A program made the translations under genes and the position numbers. From Cohaesibacter intestini (GTDB lineage Bacteria; Pseudomonadota; Alphaproteobacteria; Rhizobiales; Cohaesibacteraceae): a DNA stretch of 64,000 nucleotides. The notes under the pieces are model-generated. The model did not search any database. It worked only from the letters and a program-made list of their open reading frames with translations, and was not told where the DNA came from. Positions within the stretch are counted from its first letter, which is position 1; each line of letters opens with the position of its first letter. The stretch lies in NCBI RefSeq assembly GCF_003324485.1, contig NZ_QODK01000003.1:310001-374000 (forward strand). The letters are read 5' to 3'. Shown here piece by piece: positions 1 to 9,250 of the stretch.

Positions 1-183
1 TGGAAATGGTTGGGTGTCAAACCCGGCAAGGCGGCACGCTATGACAATGCCATTCCGCATGAGATCGTCGAGGCCTTTGAACGGCGCGGCTTTATCTGGG
101 GCGGCAAATGGCATCATTTCGACGGCATGCACTTTGAATACCGCCCGGAATTGATCCTCTATGCGCGCCTGATGGGACAATAG
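1..183 (+). CDS. M15-family peptidase (3' end only)
   Basis: This is the last 60 codons of a gene whose start lies outside the window; frame 1 is open from the first base to the TAG at 181-183. The fragment contains WGGKWHHFDGMHFEYRP, which resembles the C-terminal zinc-site region of M15 (VanY / D-alanyl-D-alanine carboxypeptidase-like) metallopeptidases, where the D-x-MHFE segment supplies a metal-binding His. Such enzymes trim peptidoglycan stem peptides in the periplasm. The gene converges on the Sua5 gene, with only 18 bp between the two stops. The family call rests on this short conserved tail; the exact substrate cannot be judged. Confidence 0.65.
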   Translation, partial: WKWLGVKPGKAARYDNAIPHEIVEAFERRGFIWGGKWHHFDGMHFEYRPELILYARLMGQ

Positions 184-201
184 CACTCAAAACGGCTTGG
201 C

Positions 202-1230
202 TCAGCGCCCTTGCGCTGCTCGCCGCAATCGATCGTTGATCGCTTCGCCCAGCCCCCCATTGGGAATCGGGGCGACCGCAATCGCTTCAACATCGTCGCG
301 ATCCAGCGCCCGCAGGGCAGCGAACAATTTTTGTGCCGCTTCCATGCTGTCACCACGTTCAGACAGATTGATCATGGCAACCGCATCGCTGGAATATTCA
401 GGCAGCTCCGGCCCGAAAGCCAACAACGCTTCGCCATCTTCAATCTCGGTGGCATTCAAACGCACCGGAATGGAAGGCGCATAATGCGAGGACAGCATGC
501 CCGGCGATGTCGGTGTCTGATCGTTTGTTCCCGCACGGGCCAGCGGGCGATGCAGCACAGTTTCTATTGCATCAGTGGCGATCCCACCCGGTCTTAGCAA
601 AGTGACCTGCGCACCATCGACACATAGTATAACGGTGGATTCCACACCGACCCGGCACGGGCCGAGGTCTGCGATATAATCAATGCGCCCGGACAATTCT
701 TCCAGCACATGCGCGGCACTCGTCGGACTAACCCGGCCAGACCGGTTGGCTGACGGGGCGGCAAGCGGCTTGTCAATCGCGGCCGACAAGGCCCGCATCA
801 AGGGCGCATCCGGCACGCGCAAGGCCACAGTGTCGAGCCCGGCGGACGTCAGATCGGCAATCGGGCTGTCCGGCAGACGAGGCACCACCAAGGTCAACGG
901 TCCGGGCCAGAAGGCCTTGGCCAAAATCAGGGCTTCTTGATTGAAGAATCCATGGCGTTGGGCGGCCGCCAGATTGGGCAAATGCGAGATCAACGGGTTG
1001 AAACTTGGCCGATCCTTGGCGGCGAAAATCCCGGCCACGGCTTCCGGGTTGGTGGCATCGGCTGCCAGTCCATAGACTGTCTCGGTGGGGATGGCCACAA
1101 GGCCACCGTCGCTCAAACAGTCGCGCACACTGACAAAGCCTTCATCGCGGGCAAGGCTGTCGAGCGCCGCACCCGTGGCAGGGTCGATCAAACAGAGTTG
1201 CGGATGCCAGATTTCGGTCGGCTTGGTCAT
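202..1230 (-). CDS. sua5: L-threonylcarbamoyladenylate synthase (Sua5/YrdC type)
   Basis: Makes threonylcarbamoyl-AMP from threonine, bicarbonate and ATP, the first step of the t6A37 modification of ANN-decoding tRNAs; cytosolic. The 342-residue protein has the YrdC domain (PTETVYGLAA at 48-57, KDRPSFNPL at 72-80, WPGPLT at 108-113, APSANRSG at 158-165, GVESTV at 195-200). The linker SPGMLSSHYAP (242-252) then leads into the C-terminal Sua5 domain, so this is the long Sua5 form rather than short TsaC. I chose the ATG at 1230, preceded by AAGGAAAG; the frame stays open further upstream, but that part has no family resemblance. The gene is divergent from the acyl-CoA dehydrogenase. Confidence 0.93.
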   Translation of the reverse strand: MTKPTEIWHPQLCLIDPATGAALDSLARDEGFVSVRDCLSDGGLVAIPTETVYGLAADATNPEAVAGIFAAKDRPSFNPLISHLPNLAAAQRHGFFNQEALILAKAFWPGPLTLVVPRLPDSPIADLTSAGLDTVALRVPDAPLMRALSAAIDKPLAAPSANRSGRVSPTSAAHVLEELSGRIDYIADLGPCRVGVESTVILCVDGAQVTLLRPGGIATDAIETVLHRPLARAGTNDQTPTSPGMLSSHYAPSIPVRLNATEIEDGEALLAFGPELPEYSSDAVAMINLSERGDSMEAAQKLFAALRALDRDDVEAIAVAPIPNGGLGEAINDRLRRAAQGR

Positions 1231-1471
1231 GGAGGCGGCTTTCCTTGAAGTAAGGTGGATGCTTTTTATAAGAGCCCTGTCAATCCGTCCAGCATTGAAC
1301 GCAAAAGCAGGCGCTTCGCGTCGCAATTGCCCTTCAGGAAGTGGAAAAGCGCCTCTTTTGCTGCGAAGGAATGAACAACATTCCCTTGACGTACTCGTCA
1401 ACATAGTTACTCTTCCTGATCAATAGGGGCACCTGAAGGCTGCCCGGACGATTGATCGGGGAGGAACAATC

Positions 1472-3268
1472 ATGACCTATCGCACACCTGTTGCGGATAT
1501 GGCATTCACGCTCAAGCATGTTGCCGGTCTTGCAGAGATGCTCGGGGAGGGACTTTATCCCGACCTGTCTGACGATCTGGTCGATGCGATTATGGAAGAA
1601 GCCGGTCGCTTCAATACCGAAGAGGTCGCACCCAAGCTCGCCCATTCCGATCAGCATGGCTGCAGCCTCGAAGATGGCAAGGTGACCATCCCGCCGGGCT
1701 GGAAAGAGCTTTATCACGCTTGGGCAGAAGGTGGCTGGAACGCTCTGACCGGACCGGAAGAGTTTGGTGGGCAGGCACTGCCCCTGCAAATGGCCACTGC
1801 GGCCATGGAAGTCTGGAATCAGGGCTCGATGGCCTTTGCCATTGGTCCGACCTTGACCATGGGCTCGGTCGAGGCGATGGAACGGCATGCTTCCGACGAC
1901 CTGAAGGCCAAATATCTCGAAAAGCTGGTTTCCGGTGAATGGATGGGCACCATGAATCTGACCGAGCCGAGCTGTGGCTCGGACCTGTCGGGTATGCGCA
2001 CCCGCGCCGAGCCGGTGGGCGATGGCACCTACAGGATTTCTGGTCAGAAGATTTTCATCACCTATGGTGAGCATGACATCACCGACAATATCATTCATAT
2101 GGTGCTGGCCCGACTGCCCGATGCACCGGCAGGCACCCGTGGCATTTCGCTGTTTCTTGTGCCGAAATTCCTCGTCAATGAGGATGGGTCGCTCGGCGCG
2201 CATAATGACGTTCGGGCCGTCGGGCTGGAACACAAGATGGGCATCCATGCCTCGCCCACCTGCACGATGTCCTATGGCGACAATGGTGGGGCCATTGGCT
2301 GGTTGATCGGCGAGGAGAATCGTGGTTTGGCCGCCATGTTCACCATGATGAACAATGCCCGACTGATGGTTGGGGTTCAGGGCGTGGGGGTTGCTGAACG
2401 CGCGTTCCAGATGGCCCGCGACTATGCTGCCGAGCGCAAGCAGGGCAAAAGCGTTACGGCAGCAAAAGATGCCGAGATGGAGCCGATCATCGTTCATCCC
2501 GATGTGCGTCGCATGCTGATGACCATGGCTGCGGCGACGGAGGCCATCCGTTCGATCTGCTATCTTTGCGCCAATGCTCTTGACCGGACCAATGCCGCCG
2601 CAAAGGCAGGAGATGGTGAACAAGCCAAGCTTTGGGGCGAGCGAGCTGGCCTTTTGACACCGATTGCCAAGAGTTATTCCACCGACATGGGCACCGAGGT
2701 CGCCTCGCTTGGCATTCAGGTTCATGGCGGTATGGGATTCATTGAGGAAACTGGCGCAGCACAATTGTTGCGCGACAGTCGCATCGCCTCGATCTATGAA
2801 GGCACCAACGGCATTCAGGCCATCGACTTGGTGACCCGCAAGCTGCCCCTGTCCGACGGTATGGCGGTCAAGGAACTGTTTGTCGAAATGGGCATCTGGG
2901 CCAAAAAGGCTGCTGAAAGCGAGGACGCGGTTCTGGCTGATGCAGGCGAAGAGCTGGGCGAGAGCCTCGAGGATCTGAACTTCACCACCGAATGGCTGCT
3001 ATCTTGCCTGAAAGAAGGCCGCACTGAACTGGCGCTGGCAGGGGCGACCCCGTTCCAGCGCATGTTTGGCATCACCCTTGGCGGATGCCTGATGCTCAAG
3101 GGAGCGCTCAAGGCTGCGGAAAATGACGATCCTTCAGCGGCCCGCCGCAAGACACTGGCCAGCTTCTTTGCCACCAACATAGCACCGGAAACCACCGCCC
3201 TGATGGATCTGGTGATCAATGGTGGTGACGCAACGCTTGATAGCGACCTGATCCTTGCGGGCAACTAG
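1472..3268 (+). CDS. acyl-CoA dehydrogenase, large DmdC-like form
   Basis: FAD-dependent alpha,beta-dehydrogenation of an acyl-CoA thioester, with electrons passed to ETF. The protein has 598 residues against about 380 for classical acyl-CoA dehydrogenases, which places it in the long subfamily with an extra C-terminal helical domain. That subfamily includes methylthiopropanoyl-CoA dehydrogenase (DmdC). Visible motifs are the FAD/substrate segment MNLTEPSCGSDLSGM, the KIFITYGEH loop, and IYEGTNGIQ with the likely catalytic base E443. ATG 1472 follows GAGGAAC. A hairpin terminator follows the stop. The substrate cannot be read from sequence; a DMSP-related role is only suggested by AcuI about 10 kb away. 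Confidence 0.9.
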   Translation: MTYRTPVADMAFTLKHVAGLAEMLGEGLYPDLSDDLVDAIMEEAGRFNTEEVAPKLAHSDQHGCSLEDGKVTIPPGWKELYHAWAEGGWNALTGPEEFGGQALPLQMATAAMEVWNQGSMAFAIGPTLTMGSVEAMERHASDDLKAKYLEKLVSGEWMGTMNLTEPSCGSDLSGMRTRAEPVGDGTYRISGQKIFITYGEHDITDNIIHMVLARLPDAPAGTRGISLFLVPKFLVNEDGSLGAHNDVRAVGLEHKMGIHASPTCTMSYGDNGGAIGWLIGEENRGLAAMFTMMNNARLMVGVQGVGVAERAFQMARDYAAERKQGKSVTAAKDAEMEPIIVHPDVRRMLMTMAAATEAIRSICYLCANALDRTNAAAKAGDGEQAKLWGERAGLLTPIAKSYSTDMGTEVASLGIQVHGGMGFIEETGAAQLLRDSRIASIYEGTNGIQAIDLVTRKLPLSDGMAVKELFVEMGIWAKKAAESEDAVLADAGEELGESLEDLNFTTEWLLSCLKEGRTELALAGATPFQRMFGITLGGCLMLKGALKAAENDDPSAARRKTLASFFATNIAPETTALMDLVINGGDATLDSDLILAGN

Positions 3269-3293
3269 CCGTCCACACCGTGTTAGATATCCA

Positions 3294-3327
3294 GAGGCGC
3301 CTCGGTTCTTACCGGAGCGCCTTTTTT
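3294..3327 (+). terminator. Rho-independent terminator after the acyl-CoA dehydrogenase
   Basis: AGGCGC at 3295-3300 pairs with GCGCCT, the stem carries an internal mismatch, and a T6 run follows. It lies 26 bp after the stop. Confidence 0.7.
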
Positions 3328-3535
3328 GTTGGCCAACTGGTGCGTTGAGAACAAGGCACTCGGCTCGGTTTTCGCGAGCGTCTTGAGCTTCCTAAGGAAA
3401 TCTACTAGGCTATGAATTTGTTCCTATAGCATGTGACGACGTTCCCCGACGTTGTTTTTTGTCGCATGCCAATTGATATTGTCAAAATGATCTGGGGCGG
3501 TCTTTCGTGCCAGTTTTCAAATGAGGATTGAACCC

Positions 3536-5257
3536 ATGAAGTCAGGCAAGCATGTTGGCCTGTTTGCAGCAATTCTATTTACGCTCGGCTTTCTGTATCA
3601 ACCGGTGGTGCAGGCTCAAACTGCGGGCGAAATCGCCTTCTGGGAGACGGTCAGTCGCAATGCGTCACCGCGTATGCTGCGGCTCTATCTTGAAAAATAT
3701 CCCGACGGGCATTTTTCCGACCTGGCCCGGGTGATGCTTTCCGATGACACGGCTTCGGATCCATCCAGCAGCCAGTCATCCCGTCCCACGCCGCGACCAG
3801 AATCCCAAAATGGGCTGACAGAATGTGATCGTCTGGCCACGCATCCCGATGATCCAGATGGAACAGGGGCGTCGGTGTCCTGGTCGCAATTGAAAAAGCA
3901 ATCGGAAAGCGCCGTGCAGGCCTGCCTTCGGGCGGTCGAGAAAAAGAATGATGGCCGATCCAACTATCAGCTCTATCGCGCCTATCTGGCCAATGACCAA
4001 CCCTCTTTTGGCAAGGACTATCTTCTGAAAGCGGTTCGCAAGGGCTATTCCCATGCGCGCTTCATGCACGCGCAGAATCTGGCTGATGGGGACGCGAGTT
4101 TCAACAAAGATATACCCAAGGCCGTGAGGTTGCATCTGGCCAATGCCCGTGACGGCAACAGCTTGTCCGCCTTTCGCGCTGGTTATTACCTCACGCTCAA
4201 CAAGGATGTCCCGGCTGATTACGGCAAGGCCCTCCGGCTGCTCAAGCAGGCTGAAAAAGCCGGTCGCAAGGAGCCATTTTACAGCCTCGGCTGGATGCAT
4301 TATGCCGGCAAAGGGGTTTCCAAGGACCCGCAGCGTGCCCGATATTATTATCGAAAGGCCGTGGAAGCTGGACGATTTGGCGTCAACTCTTCTCGCACCC
4401 GTCTTGCCAAGATGATCATGGCGGATGTGGAGAACCGTCAGCGCAACACCGTTCGACCTGTTGGCCTTTCTGGCATACGCGAAGCTGCCACCTTGTATCG
4501 GGATGCACGCACCAAGAAATCCAAGAGCCATTCGGACTATATCCGCTTTCTGTCCGAAGGCATCCGCAAGGCCCATTACAACATCGCCAAGGCCAGAGCC
4601 AATGGCAATGGACTGTCTCAGAATGACCGCCAAGCCTATCAAAATTTTGTCGCCGACATGGAAGGCCGTCTGATGAGGGCGTTGCCGGAACGGGCGAAGG
4701 CCTTTCCGTCGAAATACCGGCAGCATTCCAGCAAGGCCATCAAGGCCAAGCTCTCTTCCTTCCGCAAAGTCGGCACACGCTCCGAAAACCGCATCAGCAC
4801 GATGAAGCGTTTCCAGTCCTGGTACTTCAAAAACAAGCAGGCCATGAAGAATAGCGGCGGCTCGTCCAAATATTGTTTGCGTACAAAGGCCAAGGCCAAT
4901 CGAGACAACTGGTATATGCGGATTACCAACAAATGCCCATTCCCGATGACTGCCTCTGTCTGGGTCAAGGTAACCTCGGAAGGCAGAAAGAAGCATGAGA
5001 GCACCAAGACGGTTCGGATCCCGGCCAATGGCTCCAAGACCCGCAAGGTCTATTATCGCTACACCAGTCGTGCCATCCGATCCACAAGCCGCATGCGGGC
5101 CTGTTTTGAACGATTGGGGGCCCCATTCGACATCAGGGGAACCAAGTTCAAATGCAAGGGTGTGCCCAGCACGGCACATCAAACATCCGTTGAACTGTCG
5201 CAAATCATGAGCAATCTTCGCTCGGTTGAAAATGATCTTGTGTCCGGAAAATTCTAG
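3536..5257 (+). CDS. exported Sel1/TPR-like repeat protein
   Basis: Exported or periplasmic protein of 573 residues; function unknown. A signal peptide is clear (KSGKHVG then a hydrophobic stretch to VVQAQ). Directly after it is FWETVSRNASPRMLRLYLEKYPDG, a short helical repeat often found at the N terminus of Sel1 and caspase-like proteins of alphaproteobacteria. The middle third has Sel1-type repeats such as GWMHYAGKGVSKDPQRARYYY. The C-terminal third is basic with several cysteines and resembles nothing I recognise. I prefer ATG 3536 over ATG 3521 because GAGG at 3523-3526 sits nine bases before it. Sel1 repeats usually mediate protein-protein contacts, so a scaffold role is plausible. Confidence 0.75.
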   Translation: MKSGKHVGLFAAILFTLGFLYQPVVQAQTAGEIAFWETVSRNASPRMLRLYLEKYPDGHFSDLARVMLSDDTASDPSSSQSSRPTPRPESQNGLTECDRLATHPDDPDGTGASVSWSQLKKQSESAVQACLRAVEKKNDGRSNYQLYRAYLANDQPSFGKDYLLKAVRKGYSHARFMHAQNLADGDASFNKDIPKAVRLHLANARDGNSLSAFRAGYYLTLNKDVPADYGKALRLLKQAEKAGRKEPFYSLGWMHYAGKGVSKDPQRARYYYRKAVEAGRFGVNSSRTRLAKMIMADVENRQRNTVRPVGLSGIREAATLYRDARTKKSKSHSDYIRFLSEGIRKAHYNIAKARANGNGLSQNDRQAYQNFVADMEGRLMRALPERAKAFPSKYRQHSSKAIKAKLSSFRKVGTRSENRISTMKRFQSWYFKNKQAMKNSGGSSKYCLRTKAKANRDNWYMRITNKCPFPMTASVWVKVTSEGRKKHESTKTVRIPANGSKTRKVYYRYTSRAIRSTSRMRACFERLGAPFDIRGTKFKCKGVPSTAHQTSVELSQIMSNLRSVENDLVSGKF

Positions 5258-5280
5258 GTCCCACGCCAAGAGCATAAAAG

Positions 5281-5311
5281 AAAAGCGCGGATCTCGGATC
5301 CGCGCTTTTTG
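5281..5311. terminator. bidirectional terminator
   Basis: A perfect 12-bp inverted repeat (AAAGCGCGGATC / GATCCGCGCTTT) around a 3-nt loop is flanked by A and T runs. It sits between the convergent Sel1 and M16 genes and can serve both strands. Confidence 0.9.
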
Positions 5312-5357
5312 TTGACTGACAATCTGACAATCTGGCGGTTTCGGCGCGTTGGCCTGT

Positions 5358-6848
5358 CTACTGGCTTTTGGCAGTCTGCTGCATCTGGTTGTCGTTTGCA
5401 GCGGCCTTGGGCTTTGACGGAGCGGCATCCGCGGTTTTCATCTGCTTGCCGACAGTGATCATCAACAGCTTGTTCGGGTTAAGCAGTTGGGCGGCCACAC
5501 GCTTGGCATCCTCAAGGGTCACTGCCTCGATATAGCTGTTGCGGCGTTCGAAATAGTCTTTGCCGAGCTCGGAATTTTGCACAGCGACCAGCTGACGAGA
5601 GATTTTCGACGAGCTGTCAAAGCGCAATGGATAGCTGCCGATGAGGTACTTTTTCGCCTCGGCCAGTTCCTCTGCGGTCGGGCCATCCTTGGCCATGCGG
5701 GCGATTTCCTGCTTCAGCAGCATGATCGCCTGCTGGGTATTGTCGGTACGGGTCGACATTCCGCCGCCAAACAGGGAAATATGATCGAGATCGGCAAGAT
5801 AGCTATAGACCCCGTAGGCAAGGCCGCGTTTCTCGCGCACTTCGTTGTAAAGGCGAGATGAGAAGCTGCCTCCACCCAGAACGTGATTGACCAGATAGGC
5901 GGGGAAGAAATCCGGATGCTTGCGATCGATGCCCGGCGCGCCAAACCGAATCGTCGTCTGTGGCGCGTCAAACGGCACTTCGATCAACCCGGTGCTGGAG
6001 AGCGTCACATCTTCGACCACTTTCAGCGCACCTTTTTCTGGCAGGGGCGCAAAAACCTGATCAAGGATCTTGGCCAGGCTTTCTGCATCAATCGCTCCAA
6101 CCACTCCGATGGTCAGATCCTGACGGGTAAAAATGGACTTGTGCATGGTCGTCAGATCGTCACGGCTGATGGCTGTGAGGCTCTCAACGGTGCCGCGTGA
6201 TGGCTTGCTGTAGGGATGACCCGGATAAGCCGCTTCGCCCCAGGCCTTGGCAACAATCGTCTCCGGTTGGGTGGAGGCGCGACGTACCGAGGAGATCCAG
6301 GTTGCCCGCATCCGCTCAATCGGATCGGCATCAAAGCGCGGCGCCTGAACGGCTTTGGCCAGGAGATCGAAACCGGCTGCTTGATTGGGGGTCAGAATTC
6401 TCAAAGAACCGAAGAAACGGTCGCGTCCCGCATCAAAGCCGAGTTTGATCGCATCCTTTTCCAAAGCGGTCTGAAAGGCCTTGGCATCCAGATCCGCAGC
6501 ACCCTCGTCCAGCAGGCTGGTCAGCATATTGACCGTGCCTTCCTTGCCTTCGGCATCCTGTGCCGTGCCACCGGCAAAGGAAAAGTCCATCGAGATGATC
6601 GGAACAGTATGGTCCTCCACCAGCCACGCTTTAATGCCGGACGGTGAGGTGACTTCCTGAATTTCCTGAGCTTTGGCAACAGACAGGCCGATCAGCATGG
6701 AAAGCGTTGCGATGAAAGTCACCAAGGTCAGATAGACCTTTGAATTGAGTTTGCGCGACGCGGATGGCTGCGGGGCACGCGGATGGCTGTCGGCCTTCGA
6801 TCTCTGGAAATGAGGGCCATGGTGAAAGGCAGCTTTATTGGTTTTCAT
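5358..6848 (-). CDS. M16-family peptidase-like protein, inactive-type partner
   Basis: Second gene of a pair of M16 (insulinase/processing-peptidase) proteins. It has 496 residues with a long basic N terminus and one hydrophobic export segment at about 38-60. The zinc motif HxxEH is absent: the aligned place reads TVNMLTSLLDEGA (105-117) with no histidine. The R/Y-containing C-terminal domain motif NEVREKRGLAYGVYS is kept, as in the non-catalytic subunit of bacterial heterodimeric M16B peptidases. The gap to the upstream active-type gene is only 12 bp, so the two are probably cotranslated and form a periplasmic or membrane-associated heterodimer. Confidence 0.88.
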   Translation of the reverse strand: MKTNKAAFHHGPHFQRSKADSHPRAPQPSASRKLNSKVYLTLVTFIATLSMLIGLSVAKAQEIQEVTSPSGIKAWLVEDHTVPIISMDFSFAGGTAQDAEGKEGTVNMLTSLLDEGAADLDAKAFQTALEKDAIKLGFDAGRDRFFGSLRILTPNQAAGFDLLAKAVQAPRFDADPIERMRATWISSVRRASTQPETIVAKAWGEAAYPGHPYSKPSRGTVESLTAISRDDLTTMHKSIFTRQDLTIGVVGAIDAESLAKILDQVFAPLPEKGALKVVEDVTLSSTGLIEVPFDAPQTTIRFGAPGIDRKHPDFFPAYLVNHVLGGGSFSSRLYNEVREKRGLAYGVYSYLADLDHISLFGGGMSTRTDNTQQAIMLLKQEIARMAKDGPTAEELAEAKKYLIGSYPLRFDSSSKISRQLVAVQNSELGKDYFERRNSYIEAVTLEDAKRVAAQLLNPNKLLMITVGKQMKTADAAPSKPKAAANDNQMQQTAKSQ

Positions 6849-6860
6849 CAGGTGATTCCC

Positions 6861-8621
6861 TTATCCTTTGATTTCGGTCTTCTGGGACGGTTTCGGCTTG
6901 GGATGTCCCTGAGGTCGCGATTGCGGTGCAGGTACCTTCGATGAGTCTTTCGGGGCGTGTTTTGGCATCGACATCTTGCGCGCTTTTGGGCCGGGCAGGG
7001 TCACAGCGTCCTTGTCTTGGACTGGATCTAGGGCAGGATCTGCCTTTGTATCTGACACTGCCCCGGCATCCGACTTTGCCTCCATTGGCTGCGCAGCTTT
7101 TGCGTCCGCGTCTGATGCTTTGACCATTTTTTCCGCTTCCGGTGGCAGCAAATAGCCGGTTACCGAGCGATGCTCCTGAAAATAGGTTTTGGCAGCTGTG
7201 ACCACCTGATCCGCGGTTGCTCCGGCAAGGCGCTGTGGCCAGCTTTTGATTCGCTCCAGTGTCGAGCCCGAGGTCAGGTTTGTGCCAACAATCCGCGCCA
7301 GTGTTGCCTGATTGTCCTGCGCAAAGAAGCCATCAGCCAGCATCGAGCGTTTGGCGCGTTGCATTTCCTCGTCAGTGACCCCGTCGGCAATGAGCTTGGC
7401 AATCTCTCCTTTGATGGCATCGAGCACATCCTCGACATTTTTGCCTTCAGCGGGGGAGCCATAGAATAAGAAGCTTGTATCATCGAGGCCACCGGACATG
7501 TAAAATGCCCCCGCAGACGTCGCGACCTTCTGCTTGATCACCAAAGACTGATAGAGCCGGGAATTGGTGCCGGAACCCAAAATATAACCAAGAATATCAA
7601 GGGCCTCAGCTTCCCCCGGTGCGGCGGAGGTTTCCGAAGGCGTCATGTATGAGCGTCGCACACTGGGTTCGCGCACCCGCTCGTGGCGCAAGGTGACGGT
7701 TCGGGCAGTGCGCTGCGGCGGTTCGGAGACCCGAATTCGCGGCGCGATATCGGCACGTTTGGCAATTTTCCCGTAAGTCTCTTTGGCCAATGCTTTGACT
7801 GCATCCGGGGTGACGTCCCCGGCGACAATCAGGATGGCATTGTTGGGTGTGTAGAACTTCTTGTAGAAATCGAGCGCGATTTCGCGGTTCAATCCCTTCA
7901 TTTCATGTTCCCAGCCAATGATCGGAATGCCGTAGGGGTGATTGCGATAAAGCGCAGCGCCCAACGCCTCGCCCAACTGGGCTGCAGGGTTGTTGTCAAT
8001 CCGGCTGGCGCGTTCCTCGAGGATCACCTGCAATTCAGGTTCGACCTGTTCCTTGCGCAGTTCCAGATTAATCATCCGGTCTGCTTCCAGTTCCATCATC
8101 AAGCGCAGATGCTGTTTGGCAACCCGTTGAAAATAGGCGGTATAGTCTTGCGACGTGAAGGCATTTTCCTGCCCGCCGATCGAGGCCACGATTTTGGAAA
8201 ACTCCCCGTCCGGATGGGCTGGAGTACCCTTGAACATCAAATGCTCGAGAAAATGCGCGATTCCCGACTTGCCCGGTTCTTCGTCAGCTGCTCCGACCTT
8301 GTACCAGACCATATGGGTGACCACGGGCGCCCGATGATCGGGAATCACCACCACCTGCATGCCATTGTCCAGCGAGAAACTGGCAAAATTGCTGCCAAGC
8401 TCTGGCAAATTGGAAAGATCCGAGCCCAGCAACGCGGAAACAGAAGGCGTGCCATTTGTCTTGGCTTCGGTCTGATTGCTGGTTGGGACCGACGGGGGAG
8501 CGGCGGAACCTGCCACTTCGGCCGACGACAACATCGTGCTGCCAAGAAAGCCACCAGCCACTAAGACCGTCAACAGGGCCAGTTTCGGGGAACGACTGTT
8601 AAGCAAGGAGCGAATTGGCAT
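6861..8621 (-). CDS. M16-family zinc peptidase, catalytic-type partner
   Basis: Exported zinc metallopeptidase of 586 residues. The N terminus MPIRSLLNSRSPKLALL leads into a hydrophobic segment ending near SSAEVAG, a signal peptide or anchor. The inverted zinc motif HFLEH is at 123-127, followed by the distal glutamate region MELEADRM. The C-terminal M16 domain follows. The last 80 or so residues are a low-complexity Lys/Pro/Ala tail, unusual for the family. ATG 8621 is set by GGAGGTTTG directly upstream. It is first in an operon with the non-catalytic partner 12 bp downstream. Peptide or misfolded-protein degradation in the envelope is the family expectation; the substrate is unknown. Confidence 0.92.
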   Translation of the reverse strand: MPIRSLLNSRSPKLALLTVLVAGGFLGSTMLSSAEVAGSAAPPSVPTSNQTEAKTNGTPSVSALLGSDLSNLPELGSNFASFSLDNGMQVVVIPDHRAPVVTHMVWYKVGAADEEPGKSGIAHFLEHLMFKGTPAHPDGEFSKIVASIGGQENAFTSQDYTAYFQRVAKQHLRLMMELEADRMINLELRKEQVEPELQVILEERASRIDNNPAAQLGEALGAALYRNHPYGIPIIGWEHEMKGLNREIALDFYKKFYTPNNAILIVAGDVTPDAVKALAKETYGKIAKRADIAPRIRVSEPPQRTARTVTLRHERVREPSVRRSYMTPSETSAAPGEAEALDILGYILGSGTNSRLYQSLVIKQKVATSAGAFYMSGGLDDTSFLFYGSPAEGKNVEDVLDAIKGEIAKLIADGVTDEEMQRAKRSMLADGFFAQDNQATLARIVGTNLTSGSTLERIKSWPQRLAGATADQVVTAAKTYFQEHRSVTGYLLPPEAEKMVKASDADAKAAQPMEAKSDAGAVSDTKADPALDPVQDKDAVTLPGPKARKMSMPKHAPKDSSKVPAPQSRPQGHPKPKPSQKTEIKG

Positions 8622-9187
8622 CAAACCTCCACCATTCGATTGATTGCGATCCCCCACATCGCCTGCTGTCACCGGTGCCCGGCTTTCCATGGTGATTGTG
8701 ACCATGGGGTTGCTGGGTGCCGAACGGGGGCATGAAAGATCGAAATATGGTCCGCTTTGGGCGAAGATGAGGCCAAAGCGGCCTTTTCTTGCGCTGGAAC
8801 ATGAAAATTTCGTAATTTCCCTAAGGTAGGGATCAATTCGATCACTCCCAAATGAAAAGTTCGTAAGGACGATCCATGTGGGGTGCACGAATAGATTCTT
8901 TTTTGAATGGATTTCTTCTCGATTATCCAGAATTATCCCCTCAATGGCCAAGACTAACAGCTAGGCCGGAAGGAAAACTGTCGGAAAAGCTTCTACTTTC
9001 GTGGTATATCGGCAGAAATCCGGATCAACGTCGCTCCGAAATCACGTGTTTTTTCGTGGATTTCCACCTGTTTTGCGCCGCTGGGACCGGTTTCGCATTC
9101 GCAATTGGGCGGAGAATGTATGGAAAAACGGTGTCGAATGATTGATAAATCAACAAATTCAATAAGATAGGATTGGTTAGAGTTATC
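8622..9187. other. intergenic region between the divergent M16 and atp operons
   Basis: No credible gene. It carries two near-identical 15-bp direct repeats, ATGAAAATTTCGTAA at 8801-8815 and ATGAAAAGTTCGTAA at 8852-8866, 51 bp apart. They lie where the promoter of the leftward M16 operon should be. The right end is AT-rich and leads into the atp promoter. Confidence 0.5.
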
Positions 9188-9216
9188 TTGACACCCCTTG
9201 CCCCCCCGATTATGGT
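9188..9216 (+). promoter_or_regulatory. sigma70-type promoter of the Fo operon
   Basis: TTGACA (9188-9193), a 17-bp C-rich spacer, then TATGGT (9211-9216). This is a near-consensus housekeeping promoter about 35 bp before the atpI start. Confidence 0.75.
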
Positions 9217-9250
9217 GCGCCCGTCTTTGACAGTGGCAGGAACAAACCGG

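Noticed and set aside
1334-2764. Long open frame on the minus strand opposite the acyl-CoA dehydrogenase (476 codons)
   Set aside because: Its composition is that of an antisense frame of a GC-rich gene, with no domain, and the plus-strand gene has complete motifs.
3776-5428. 550-codon open frame antisense to the Sel1-repeat gene
   Set aside because: It would cross the strong terminator at 5281-5311 and has no recognisable domain or export signal; the plus-strand protein has both.
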